A program made the translations under genes and the position numbers. This document shows positions 10,101 through 23,250 of a DNA stretch of 64,000 nt, piece after piece. Numbering within the stretch: position 1 is the first letter of the stretch; each line of letters starts with the position of its first letter. The stretch lies in NCBI GenBank assembly GCA_964036665.1, contig OZ038529.1, forward strand, positions 13,400,060 to 13,464,059, in the 5' to 3' direction. This stretch comes from Gordius sp. MW1 (lineage: Eukaryota; Nematomorpha; Gordioida; Gordea; Gordiidae). A model generated the notes under the pieces. The model was not told the DNA's origin, did not search any database, and worked only from the letters and a program-made list of their open reading frames with translations.

Positions 10101-12280
10101 ATAGACAACGTTTTATTGTTGCGATTAGTTTGTTGCATCGCAACGTGATGCTTAATTTTTTAAAATGGCTCTATGCGATCATGATTTCAAAGTAATAGTT
10201 TTTAGATTCTGATAAATTTTTACTTGGGATCATAGAAACCACGTCTGAAAACGACAACTTTCATCGGATGAATACGGTTCAAAGAAAAATATGTGAAAGA
10301 GGTAAAAATATTTATTTTTTTCGATTCTATGTGAAAGAGCGTAAAAAAATATATAAAAGTAAGCCAATTTGAGAATCCTATTATCCTCGATTTACTTCCG
10401 AAAAGAGGTTTTAAGCTGCCAGAAATATTCATTTTGACAAAAGACAACGTTTTATTGTTGCGATTAGTTTGTTGTATCGCAACGTGAGTGCTGAATTTTT
10501 GAAAACTGCTCTATGCGATTATGATTTCAAAGTAATAGTTTTTAGATTCTGATAAATTTTTACTTGGGATCATAGAAACCACGTCTGAAAACGACAACTT
10601 TCATCGGATGAATACGGTCCAAAGAAAAATATGTGAAAAATTTTGAGGTAAAAATATTTATTTTTTTCGATTCTATGTGAAAGAGCGTAAAAAAATATAT
10701 AAAAGTAAGCCAATCTGAGAATCCTATTATCCTCGATTGACTTCCGCAAAGAGGTTTTAAGCTGCGAGAACTATCATTTTGACAAAAGACAACGTTTTAT
10801 TGTTGCGATTAGCTTGTTGTATCGCAACGTGAGTGCTTAATTTTTCAAAAATGCATTATGCGATCATGATTTCAAAGTAATAGTTTTCAGATTCTGATAA
10901 ATTATTACTTGGGATCAAAGAAACCACGTCTGAAAACGACAACTTTCATCGGATGAATACGGTCCAAAGAAAAATATGTGCAAAATTTTGAGGTAAAAAT
11001 ATTTATTTTTTTCGATTCTATGTGAAAGAGCGTAAAAAAATATATAAAAGTAAGCCAATCTGAGATTCCTATTATCCTCGATTCACTTCCGCAAAGAGGT
11101 TTTAAGCTGCGAGAACTATCATTTTGACAAAAGACAACGTTTTATTGTTGCGATTAGTTTGTTGCATCGCAACGTGATGCTTAATTTTTCAAAATGGCTC
11201 TATGCGATCATGATTTTAAAGTAATAGTTTTCAGATTCTGATAAATTATTACTTGGGATCATAGAAACCACGTCTGAAAACGACAACTTTCATCGGATGA
11301 ATACGGTCCAAAGAAAAATATGTGAAAAATTTTGAGGTAAAAATATTTATTTTTTTCGATTCTATGTGAAAGAGCATGAAAAAATATATAAAAGTAAGCC
11401 AATTTAAGAATCCTATTATCCTCGATTGACTTCCGAAAAGAGGTTTTAAGCTGCGAGAACTATCATTTTGACAAAAGACAACGTTTTATTGTTGCGATTA
11501 GTTTGTTGTATCGCAACGTGATGCTTAATTTTTGAAAATGGCTCTATGCGATCATGATTTCAAAGTAATAGTTTTCAGATTCTGATAAATTTTTACTTGG
11601 GATCATAGAAACCACGTCTGAAAACGACAACTTTCATCGGATGAATACGGTTCAAAGAAAAATATGTGAAAAATTTTGAGGTAAAAATATTTATTTTTTT
11701 CGATTCTATGTGAAAGAGCGTAAAAAAATATATAAAAGTAAGCCAATCTGAGATTCCTATTATCCTCGATTCACTTCCGCAAAGAGGTATTAAGCTGCGA
11801 GAACTATCCTTTAACAAAAGACAACGTTTTATTGTTGCGATTAGTTTGTTGCATCGCAACGTGATGCTTAATTTTTCAAAATGGCTCTATGCGATCATGA
11901 TTTCAAAGTAATAGTTTTTAGATTCTGATAAATTTTTACTTGGGATCATAGAAACCACGTCTGAAAACGACAACTTTCATCGGATGAATACGGTTCAAAG
12001 AAAAATATGTGAAAAATTTTGAGGTAAAAATATTTATTTTTTTCGACTCTATGTGAAAGAGCGTTCAAAAAATATATAAAAGTAAGCCAATCTGAGAATC
12101 CTATTATCCTCGATTCACTTCCGCAAAGAGGTTTTAAGCTGCGAGAACTATCATTTTGACAAAAGACAACGTTTTATTGTTGCGATTAGTTTGTTGCATC
12201 GCAACGTGATGCTTAATTTTTCAAAATGGCTCTATGCGATCATGATTTCAAAGTAATAGTTTTTAGATTCTGATAAATTT

Positions 12281-15200
12281 TTACTTGGGATTATAGAAAC
12301 CACGTCTGAAAACGACAACTTTCATCGGATGAATACGGTCCAAAGAAAAATATGTGAAAAATTTTGAGGTAAAAATATTTATTTTTTTCGATTCTATGTG
12401 AAAGAGCGTAAAAAAATATATAAAAGTAAGCCAATTTGAGAATCCTATTATCCTCGATTTACTTCCGAAAAGAGGTTTTAAGCTGCCAGAAATATTCATT
12501 TTGACAAAAGACAACGTTTTATTGTTGCGATTAGTTTGTTGTATCGCAACGTGAGTGCTTAATTTTTGAAAACTGCTCTATGCGATTATGATTTCAAAGT
12601 AATAGTTTTTAGATTCTGATAAATTTTTACTTGGGATCATAGAAACCACGTCTGAAAACGACAACTTTCATCGGATGAATACGGTCCAAAGAGAAATATG
12701 TGAAAAATTTTGTAAAAATATTTATTTTTTTCGATTCTATGTGAAAGAGCGTAAAAAAATATATAAAAGTAAGCCAATCTGAGAATCCTATTATCCTCGA
12801 TTCACTTCCGCAAAGAGGTTTTAAGCTGCGAGAACTATCATTTTGACAAAAAACAACGTTTTATTGTTGCGATTAGTTTGTTGTATCGCAACATGAGTGC
12901 TTAATTTTTCAAAATGGCTCTATGCGATCATGATTTCAAAGTAATAGTTTTCAGATTCTGATAAATTATTACTTGGGATCATAGAAACCACGTCTGAAAA
13001 CGACAACTTTCATCGGATGAATACGGTCCAAAGAAAAATATGTGAAAAATTTTGAGGTAAAAATATTTATTTTTTTCGATTCTATGTGAAAGAGCGTAAA
13101 AAAATATATAAAAGTAAGCCAATCTGAGAATCCTATTATCCTCGATTGACTTCCGCAAAGAGGTTTTAAGCTGCGAGAACTATCATTTTGACAAAAGACA
13201 ACGTTTTATTGTTGCGATTAGTTTGTTGTATCGCAACGTGAGTGCTTAATTTTTCAAAAATGCATTATGCGATCATGATTTCAAAGTAATAGTTTTCAGA
13301 TTCTGATAAATTATTACTTGGGATCAAAGAAACCACGTCTGAAAACGACAACTTTCATCGGATGAATACGGTCCAAAGAAAAATATGTGAAAAATTTTGA
13401 GGTAAAAATATTTATTTTTTTCGATTCTATGTGAAAGAGCGTAAAAAAATATATAAAAGTAAGCCAATCTGAGATTCCTATTATCCTCGATTCACTTCCG
13501 CAAAGAGGTTTTAAGCTGCGAGAACTATCATTTTGACAAAAGACAACGTTTTCTTGTTGCGATTAGTTTGTTGCATCGCAACGTGATGCTTAATTTTTCA
13601 AAATGGCTCTATGCGATCATGATTTCAAAGTAATAGTTTTCAGATTCTGATAAATTATTACTTGGGATCATAGAAACCACGTCTGAAAACGACAACTTTC
13701 ATCGGATGAATACGGTCCAAAGAAAAATATGTGAAAAATTTTGAGGTAAAAATATTTATTTTTTTCGATTCTATGTGAAAGAGCATGAAAAAATATATAA
13801 AAGTAAGCCAATTTAAGAATCCTATTATCCTCGATTGACTTCCGAAAAGAGGTTTTAAGCTGCCAGAAATATTCATTTTGACAAAAGACAACGTTTTATT
13901 GTTGCGATTAGTTTGTTGTATCGCAACGTGAGTGCTTACTTTTTGAAAACTGCTCTATGCGATTATGATTTCAAAGTAATAGTTTTTAGATTCTGATAAA
14001 TTTTTACTTGGGATCATAGAAACCACGTCTGAAAACGACAACTTTCATCGGATGAATACGGTCCAAAGAGAAATATGTGAAAAATTTTGTAAAAAATTTA
14101 TTTTTTTTGATTCTATGTGAAAGAGCGTAAAAAAATATATAAAAGTAAGCCAATCTGAGAATCCTATTATCCTCGATTCACTTCCGCAAAGAGGTTTTAA
14201 GCTGCGAGAACTATCATTTTGACAAAAGACAACGTTTTATTGTTGCGATTAGTTTGTTGTATCGCAACGTGAGTGCTTAATTTTTCAAAATGGCTCTATG
14301 CGATCATGATTTCAAAGTAATAGTTTTCAGATTCTGATAAATTATTACTTGGGATCATAGAAACCACGTCTGAAAACGACAACTTTCATCGGATGAATAC
14401 GGTCCAAAGAAAAATATGTGAAAAATTTTGAGGTAAAAATATTTATTTTTTTCGATAGTATGTGAAAGAGCATGAAAAAATATATAAAAGTAAGAAAATT
14501 TGAGAATCCTATTATCCTCGATTGACTTCCGAAAAGAGGTTTTAAGCTGCGAGAACTATCATTTTGACAAAAGACAACGTTTTATTGTTGCGATTAGTTT
14601 GTTGCATCGCAACGTGATGCTTAATTTTTCAAAATGGCTCTATGCGATCATGATTTCAAAGTAATAGTTTTCAGATTCTGATAAATTTTTACTTGGGATC
14701 ATAGAAACCACGTCTGAAAACGACAACTTTCATCGGATGAATACGGTTCAAAGAAAAATATGTGAAAAATTTTGAGGTAAAAATATTTATTTTTTTCGAT
14801 TCTATGTGAAAGAGCGTAAAAAAATATATAAAAGAAGCCAATCTGAGATTCCTATTATCCTCGATTCACTTCCGCAAAGAGGTATTAAGCTGCGAGAACT
14901 ATCATTTTAACAAAAGACAACGTTTTATTGTTGCGATTAGTTTGTTGCATCGCAACGTGATGCTTAATTTTTCAAAATGGCTCTATGCGATCATGATTTC
15001 AAAGTAATAGTTTTTAGATTCTGATAAATTTTTACTTGGGATCATAGAAACCACGTCTGAAAACGACAACTTTCATCGGATGAATACGGTTCAAAGAAAA
15101 ATATGTGAAAAATTTTGAGGTAAAAATATTTATTTTTTTCGATTCTATGTGAAAGAGCGTAAAAAAATATATAAAAGTAAGCCAATTTGAGAATCCTATT

Positions 15201-18200
15201 ATCCTCGATTTACTTCCGAAAAGAGGTTTTAAGCTGCCAGAAATATTCATTTTGACAAAAGACAACGTTTTATTGTTGCGATTAGTTTGTTGTATCGCAA
15301 CGTGAGTGCTTAATTTTTGAAAACTGCTCTATGCGATTATGATTTCAAAGTAATAGTTTTTAGATTCTGATAAATTTTTACTTGGGATCATAGAAACCAC
15401 GTCTGAAAACGACAACTTTCATCTGATGAATACGGTCCAAAGAGAAATATGTGAAAAATTTTGTAAAAATATTTATTTTTTTCACTTCTATGTGAAAGAG
15501 CGTAAAAAAATATATAAAAGTAAGCCAATCTGAGAATCCTATTATCCTCGATTCACTTCCGCAAAGAGGTTTTAAGCTGCGAGAACTATCATTTTGACAA
15601 AAGACAACGTTTTATTGTTGCGATTAGTTTGTTGTATCGCAACGTGAGTGCTTAATTTTTCAAAATGGCTCTATGCGATCATGATTTCAAAGTAATAGTT
15701 TTCAGATTCTGATAAATTATTACTTGGGATCATAGAAACCACGTCTGAAAACGACAACTTTCATCGGATGAATACGGTCCAAAGAAAAATATGTGAAAAA
15801 TTTTGAGGTAAAAATATTTATTTTTTTCGATAGTATGTGAAAGAGCATGAAAAAATATATAAAAGTAAGCCAATTTGAGAATCCTATTATCCTCGATTGA
15901 CTTCCGAAAAGAGGTTTTAAGCTGCGAGAACTATCATTTTGACAAAAGACAACGTTTTATTGTTGCGATTAGTTTGTTGCATCGCAACGTGATGCTTAAT
16001 TTTTCAAAATGGCTCTATGCGATCATGATTTCAAAGTAATAGTTTTCAGATTCTGATAAATTTTTACTTGGGATCATAGAAACCACGTCTGAAAACGACA
16101 ACTTTCATCGGATGAATACGGTTCAAAGAAAAATATGTGAAAAATTTTGAGGTAAAAATATTTATTTTTTTCGATTCTATGTGAAAGAGCGTAAAAAAAT
16201 ATATAAAAGTAAGCCAATCTGAGATTCCTATTATCCTCGATTCACTTCCGCAAAGAGGTATTAAGCTGCGAGAACTATCATTTTAACAAAAGACAACGTT
16301 TTATTGTTGCGATTAGTTTGTTGCATCGCAACGTGATGCTTAATTTTTCAAAATGGCTCTATGCGATCATGATTTCAAAGTAATAGTTTTTAGATTCTGA
16401 TAAATTTTTACTTGGGATCATAGAAACCACGTCTGAAAACGACAACTTTCATCGGATGAATACGGTTCAAAGAAAAATATGTGAAAAATTTTGAGGTAAA
16501 AATATTTATTTTTTTCGATTCTATGTGAAAGAGCGTAAAAAAATATATAAAAGTAAGCCAATTTGAGAATCCTATTATCCTCGATTTACTTCCGAAAAGA
16601 GGTTTTAAGCTGCCAGAAATATTCATTTTGACAAAAGACAACGTTTTATTGTTGCGATTAGTTTGTTGTATCGCAACGTGAGTGCTTAATTTTTGAAAAC
16701 TGCTCTATGCGATTATGATTTCAAAGTAATAGTTTTTAGATTCTGATAAATTTTTACTTGGGATCATAGAAACCACGTCTGAAAACGACAACTTTCATCG
16801 GATGAATACGGTCCAAAGAGAAATATGTGAAAAATTTTGTAAAAATATTTATTTTTTTCGATTCTATGTGAAAGAGCGTAAAAAAATATATAAAAGTAAG
16901 CCAATCTGAGAATCCTATTATCCTCGATTCACTTCCGCAAAGAGGTTTTAAGCTGCGAGAACTATCATTTTGACAAAAGACAACGTTTTATTGTTGCGAT
17001 TAGTTTGTTGTATCGCAACGTGAGTGCTTAATTTTTCAAAATGGCTCTATGCGATCATGATTTCAAAGTAATAGTTTTCATATTCTGATAAATTATTACT
17101 TGGGATCATAGAAACCACGTCTGAAAACGACAACTTTCATCGGATGAATACGGTCCAAAGAAAAATATGTGAAAAATTTTGAGTTAAAAATATTTATTTT
17201 TTTCGATAGTATGTGAAAGAGCATGAAAAAATATATAAAAGTAAGCCAATTTGAGAATCCTATTATCCTCGATTGACTTTCGAAAAGAGGTTTTAAGCTG
17301 CGAGAACTATCATTTTGACAAAAGACAACGTTTTATTGTTGCGATTAGTTTGTTGCATCGCAACGTGATGCTTAATTTTTCAAAGTGGCTCTATGCGATC
17401 ATGATTTCAAAGTAATAGTTTTCAGATTCTGATAAATTATTACTTGGGATCATAGAAACCACGTCTGAAAACGACAACTTTCATCGGATGAATACGGTCC
17501 AAAGAAAAATATGTGAAAAATTTTGAGGTAAAAATATTTATTTTTTTCGATTCTATGTGAAAGAGCGTAAAAAAATATATAAAAGTAAGCCAATCTGAGA
17601 ATCCTATTATCCTCGATTCACTTCCGCAAAGAGGTTTTAAGCTGCGAGAACTATCATTTTAACAAAAGACAACGTTTTATTGTTGCGATTAGTTTGTTGC
17701 ATCGCAACGTGATGCTTAATTTTTCAAAATGGCTCTATGCGATCATGATTTCAAAGTAATAGTTTTTAGATTCTGATAAATTTTTACTTGGGATCATAGA
17801 AACCACGTCTGAAAACGACAACTTTCATCGGATGAATACGGTTCAAAGAAAAATATGTGAAAAATTTTGAGGTAATAATATTTATTTTTTTCGATTCTAT
17901 GTGAAAGAGCGTAAAAAAATATATAAAAGTAAGCCAATTTGAGATTCCTATTATCCTCGATTTACTTCCGAAAAGAGGTTTTAAGCTGCCAGAAATATTC
18001 ATTTTGACAAAAGACAACGTTTTATTGTTGCGATTAGTTTGTTGTATCGCAACGTGAGTGCTGAATTTTTGAAAACTGCTCTATGCGATTATGATTTCAA
18101 AGTAATAATTTTTAGATTCTGATAAATTTTTACTTGGGATCATAGAAACCACGTCTGAAAACGACAACTTTCATCGGATGAATACGGTCCAAAGAAAAAT

Positions 18201-21200
18201 ATGTGAAAAATTTTGAGGTAAAAATATTTATTTTTTTCGATTCTATGTGAAAGAGCGTAAAAAAATATATAAAAGTAAGCCAATCTGAGAATCCTATTAT
18301 CCTCGATTGACTTCCGCAAAGAGGTTTTAAGCTGCGAGAACTATCATTTTGACAAAAGACAACGTTTTATTGTTGCGATTAGTTTGTTGTATCGCAACGT
18401 GAGTGCTTAATTTTTCAAAAATGCATTATGCGATCATGATTTCAAAGTAATAGTTTTCAGATTCTGATAAATTATTACTTGGGATCAAAGAAACCACGTC
18501 TGAAAACGACAACTTTCATCGGATGAATACGGTCCAAAGAAAAATATGTGAAAAATTTTGAGGTAAAAATATTTATTTTTTTCGATTCTATGTGAAAGAG
18601 CATGAAAAAATATATAAAAGTAAGCCAATTTAAGAATCCTATTATCCTCGATTGACTTCCGAAAAGAGGTTTTAAGCTGCGAGAACTATCATTTTGACAA
18701 AAGACAACGTTTTATTGTTGCGATTAGTTTGTTGTATCGCAACGTGATGCTTAATTTTTGAAAATGGCTCTATGCGATCATGATTTCAAAGTAATAGTTT
18801 TCAGATTCTGATAAATTTTTACTTAGAATCATAGAAACCACGTCTGAAAACGACAACTTTCATCGGATGAATACGGTTCAAAGAAAAATATGTGAAAAAT
18901 TTTGAGGTAAAAATATTTATTTTTTTCGATTCTATGTGAAAGAGCGTAAAAAAATATATAAAAGTAAGCCAATCTGAGATTCCTATTATCCTCGATTCAC
19001 TTCCGCAAAGAGGTATTAAGCTGCGAGAACTATCATTTTAACAAAAGACAACGTTTCATTGTTGCGATTAGTTTGTTGCATGGCAACGTGATGCTTAATT
19101 TTTCAAAATGGCTCTATGCGATCATGATTTCAAAGTAATAGTTTTTAGATTCTGATAAATTTTTACTTGGGATCATAGAAACCACGTCTGAAAACGACAA
19201 CTTTCATCGGATGAATACGGTTCAAAGAAAAATATGTGAAAAATTTTGAGGTAAAAATATTTATTTTTTTCGATTCTATGTGAAAGAGCGTAAAAAAATA
19301 TATAAAAGTAAGCCAATTTGAGAATCCTATTATCCTCGATTTACTTCCGAAAATAGGTTTTAAGCTGCCAGAAATATTCATTTTGACAAAAGACAACGTT
19401 TTATTGTTGCGATTAGTTTGTTGCATCGCAACGTGAGTGCTTAATTTTTCAAAATGGCTCAATGCGATCATGATTTCAAAGTAATAGTTTTCAGATTCTG
19501 ATAAATTATTACTTGGGATCATAGAAAACACGTCTGAAAACGACAACTTTCATCGGATGAATACGGTTCAAAGAAAAATATGTGAAAAATTTTGAGGTAA
19601 AAATATTTATTTTTTTCGATTCTATGTGAAAGAGCGTAAAAAAATATATAAAAGTAAGCCAATTTGAGAATCCTATTATCCTCGATTTACTTCCGAAAAG
19701 AGGTTTTAAGCTGCCAGAAATATTCATTTTGACAAAAGACAACGTTTTATTGTTGCGATTAGTTTGTTGTATCGCAACGTGAGTGCTTAATTTTTGAAAA
19801 CTGCTCTATGCGATTATGATTTCAAAGTAATAGTTTTTAGATTCTGATAAATTTTTACTTGGGATCATAGAAACCACGTCTGAAAACGACAACTTTCAGA
19901 GAAATATGTGAAAAATTTTGTAAAAATATTTATTTTTTTCGATTCTATGTGAAAGAGCGTAAAAAAATATATAAAAAAAAGCCAATCTGAGAATCCTATT
20001 ATCCTCGATTCACTTCCGCAAAGAGGTTTTAAGCTGCGAGAACTATCATTTTGACAAAAAACAACGTTTTATTGTTGCGATTAGTTTGTTGTATCGCAAC
20101 GTGAGTGCTTAATTTTTCAAAATGGCTCTATGCGATCATGATTTCAAAGTAATAGTTTTCAGATTCTGATAAATTATTACTTGGGATCATAGAAACCACG
20201 TCTGAAAACGACAACTTTCATCGGATGAATACGGTCCAAAGAAAAATATGTGAAAAATTTTGAGGTAAAAATATTTATTTTTTTCGATTCTATGTGAAAG
20301 AGCGTAAAAAAATATATAAAAGTAAGCCAATCTGAGAATCCTATTATCCTCGATTGACTTCCGCAAAGAGGTTTTAAGCTGCGAGAACTATCATTTTGAC
20401 AAAAGACAACGTTTTATTGTTGCGATTAGTTTGTTGTATCGCAACGTGAGTGCTTAATTTTTCAAAAATGCATTATGCGATCATGATTTCAAAGTAATAG
20501 TTTTCAGATTCTGATAAATTATTACTTGGGATCAAAGAAACCACGTCTGAAAACGACAACTTTCATCGGATGAATACGGTCCAAAGAAAAATATGTGAAA
20601 AATTTTGAGGTAAAAATATTTATTTTTTTCGATTCTATGTGAAAGAGCGTAAAAAAATATATAAAAGTAAGCCAATCTGAGATTCCTATTATCCTCGATT
20701 CACTTCCGCAAAGAGGTTTTAAGCTGCGAGAACTATCATTTTGACAAAAGACAACGTTTTATTGTTGCGATTAGTTTGTTGCATCGCAACGTGATGCTTA
20801 ATTTTTCAAAATGGCTCTATGCGATCATGATTTCAAAGTAATAGTTTTCAGATTCTGATAAATTATTACTTGGGATCATAGAAACCACGTCTGAAAACGA
20901 CAACTTTCATCGGATGAATACGGTCCAAAGATAAATATGTGAAAAATTTTGAGGTAAAAATATTTATTTTTTTCGATTCTATGTGAAAGAGCATGAAAAA
21001 ATATATAAAAGTAAGCCAATTTAAGAATCCTATTATCCTCGATTGACTTCCGAAAAGAGGTTTTAAGCTGCGAGAACTATCATTTTGACAAAAGACAACG
21101 TTTTATTGTTGCGATTAGTTTGTTGTATCGCAACGTGATGCTTAATTTTTGAAAATGGCTCTATGCGATCATGATTTCAAAGTAATAGTTTTCAGATTCT

Positions 21201-23250
21201 GATAAATTTTTACTTGGGATCATAGAAACCACGTCTGAAAACGACAACTTTCATCGGATGAATACGGTTCAAAGAAAAATATGTGAAAAATTTTGAGGTA
21301 AAAATATTTATTTTTTTCGATTCTATGTGAAAGAGCGTAAAAAAATATATAAAAGTAAGCCAATCTGAGATTCCTATTATCCTCGATTCACTTCCGCAAA
21401 GAGGTATTAAGCTGCGAGAACTATCATTTTAACAAAAGACAACGTTTTATTGTTGCGATTAGTTTGTTGCATCGCAACGTGATGCTTAATTTTTCAAAAT
21501 GGCTCTATGCGATCATGATTTCAAAGTAATAGTTTTTAGATTCTGATAAATTTTTACTTGGGATCATAGAAACCACGTCTGAAAACGACAACTTTCATCG
21601 GATGAATACGGTTCAAAGAAAAATATGTGAAAAATTTTGAGGTAAAAATATTTATTTTTTTCGATTCTATGTGAAAGAGCGTAAAAAAATATATAAAAGT
21701 AAGCCAATTGAGAATCCTATTATCCTCGATTTACTTCCGAAAAGAGGTTTTAAGCTGCCAGAAATATTCATTTTGACAAAAGACAACGTTTTATTGTTGC
21801 GATTAGTTTGTTGTATCGCAACGTGAGTGCTTAATTTTTGAAAACTGCTCTATGCGATTATGATTTCAAAGTAATAGTTTTTAGATTCTGATAAATTTTT
21901 ACTTGGGATCATAGAAACCACGTCTGAAAACGACAACTTTCATCGGATGAATACGGTCCAAAGAGAAATATGTGAAAAATTTTGTAAAAATATTTATTTT
22001 TTTCGATTCTATGTGAAAGAGCGTAAAAAAATATATAAAAGTAAGCCAATCTGAGAATCCTATTATCCTCGATTCACTTCCGCAAAGAGGTTTTAAGCTG
22101 CGAGAACTATCATTTTGACAAAAGACAACGTTTTATTGTTGCGATTAGTTTGTTGTATCGCAACGTGAGTGCTTAATTTTTCAAAATGGCTCTATGCGAT
22201 CATGATTTCACAGTAATAGTTTTCAGATTCTGATAAATTATTACTTGGGATCATAGAAACCACGTCTGAAAACGACAACTTTCATCGGATGAATACGGTC
22301 CAAAGAAAAATATGTGAAAAATTTTGAGGTAAAAATATTTATTTTTTTCGATAGTATGTGAAAGAGCATGAAAAAATATATAAAAGTAAGCCAATTTGAG
22401 AATCCTATTATCCTCGATTGACTTCCGAAAAGAGGTTTTAAGCTGCGAGAACTATCATTTTGACAAAAGACAACGTTTTATTGTTGCGATTAGTTTGTTG
22501 CATCGCAACGTGATGCTTAATTTTTCAAAATGGCTCTATGCGATCATGATTTCAAAGTAATAGTTTTCAGATTCTGATAAATTATTACTTGGGATCATAG
22601 AAACCACGTCTGAAAACGACAACTTTCATCGGATGAATACGGTTCAAAGAAAAATATGTGAAAAATTTTGAGGTAAAAATATTTATTTTTTTCGATTCTA
22701 TGTGAAAGAGCGTAAAAAAATATATAAAAGTAAGCCAATCTGAGAATCCTATTATCCTCGATTCACTTCCGCAAAGAGGTTTTAAGCTGCGAGAACTATC
22801 ATTTTGACAAAAGACAACGTTTTATTGTTGCGATTAGTTTGTTGCATCGCAACGTGATGCTTAATTTTTCAAAATGGCTCTATGCGATCATGATTTCAAA
22901 GTAATAGTTTTCAGATTCTGATAAATTATTACTTGGGATCATAGAAACCACGTCTGAAAACGACAACTTTCATCGGATGAATACGGTTCAAAGAAAAATA
23001 TGTGAAAAATTTTGAGGTAAAAATATTTATTTTTTTCGATTCTATGTGAAAGAGCGTAAAAAAATATATAAAAGTAAGCCAATCTGAGATTCCTATTATC
23101 CTCGATTCACTTCCGCAAAGAGGTATTAAGCTGCGAGAACTATCATTTTAACAAAAGACAACGTTTTATTGTTGCGATTAGTTTGTTGCATCGCAACGTG
23201 ATGCTTAATTTTTCAAAATGGCTCTATGCGATCATGATTTCAAAGTAATA
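12281..23250. repeat. Four-unit higher-order repeat, about 1,376 bp
   Basis: Units carrying GCCAGAAATATTC recur with edges at 12514, 13891, 15265, 16641 and 18017, that is every 1,374 to 1,377 bp. A second marker, a 4-bp deletion giving ATTTTGTAAAAA, lies at 12711, 14088, 15462 and 16838 with the same period, then at 19919 and 21983 (nine and six units further). A third, GGTATTAAG, lies at 14883, 16259, 19014, 21405 and 23124. Three independent markers in phase show a true tetramer, with five-, six-, seven- and nine-unit steps toward the right end. Confidence 0.85.
19898..19899. repeat. Satellite unit with 20-bp deletion
   Basis: GACAACTTTCA joins GAGAAATATGTG, skipping 20 bp (TCGGATGAATACGGTCCAAA). 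This unit also belongs to the ATTTTGTAAAAA class, so it is a later change inside one copy of the tetramer family. Confidence 0.75.

Larger units (their letters stand above)
6355..12280. repeat. Mixed multimers right of the transposon
   Basis: Units here belong to at least four types. The GGTATTAAGCTG type occurs at 6691, 8003, 10071 and 11788, giving spacings of 1,312 (four units less the 61-bp deletion and other small losses), 2,068 (six units) and 1,717 bp (five units). The array is therefore built from variable multiples rather than one fixed period in this part. Confidence 0.7.
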
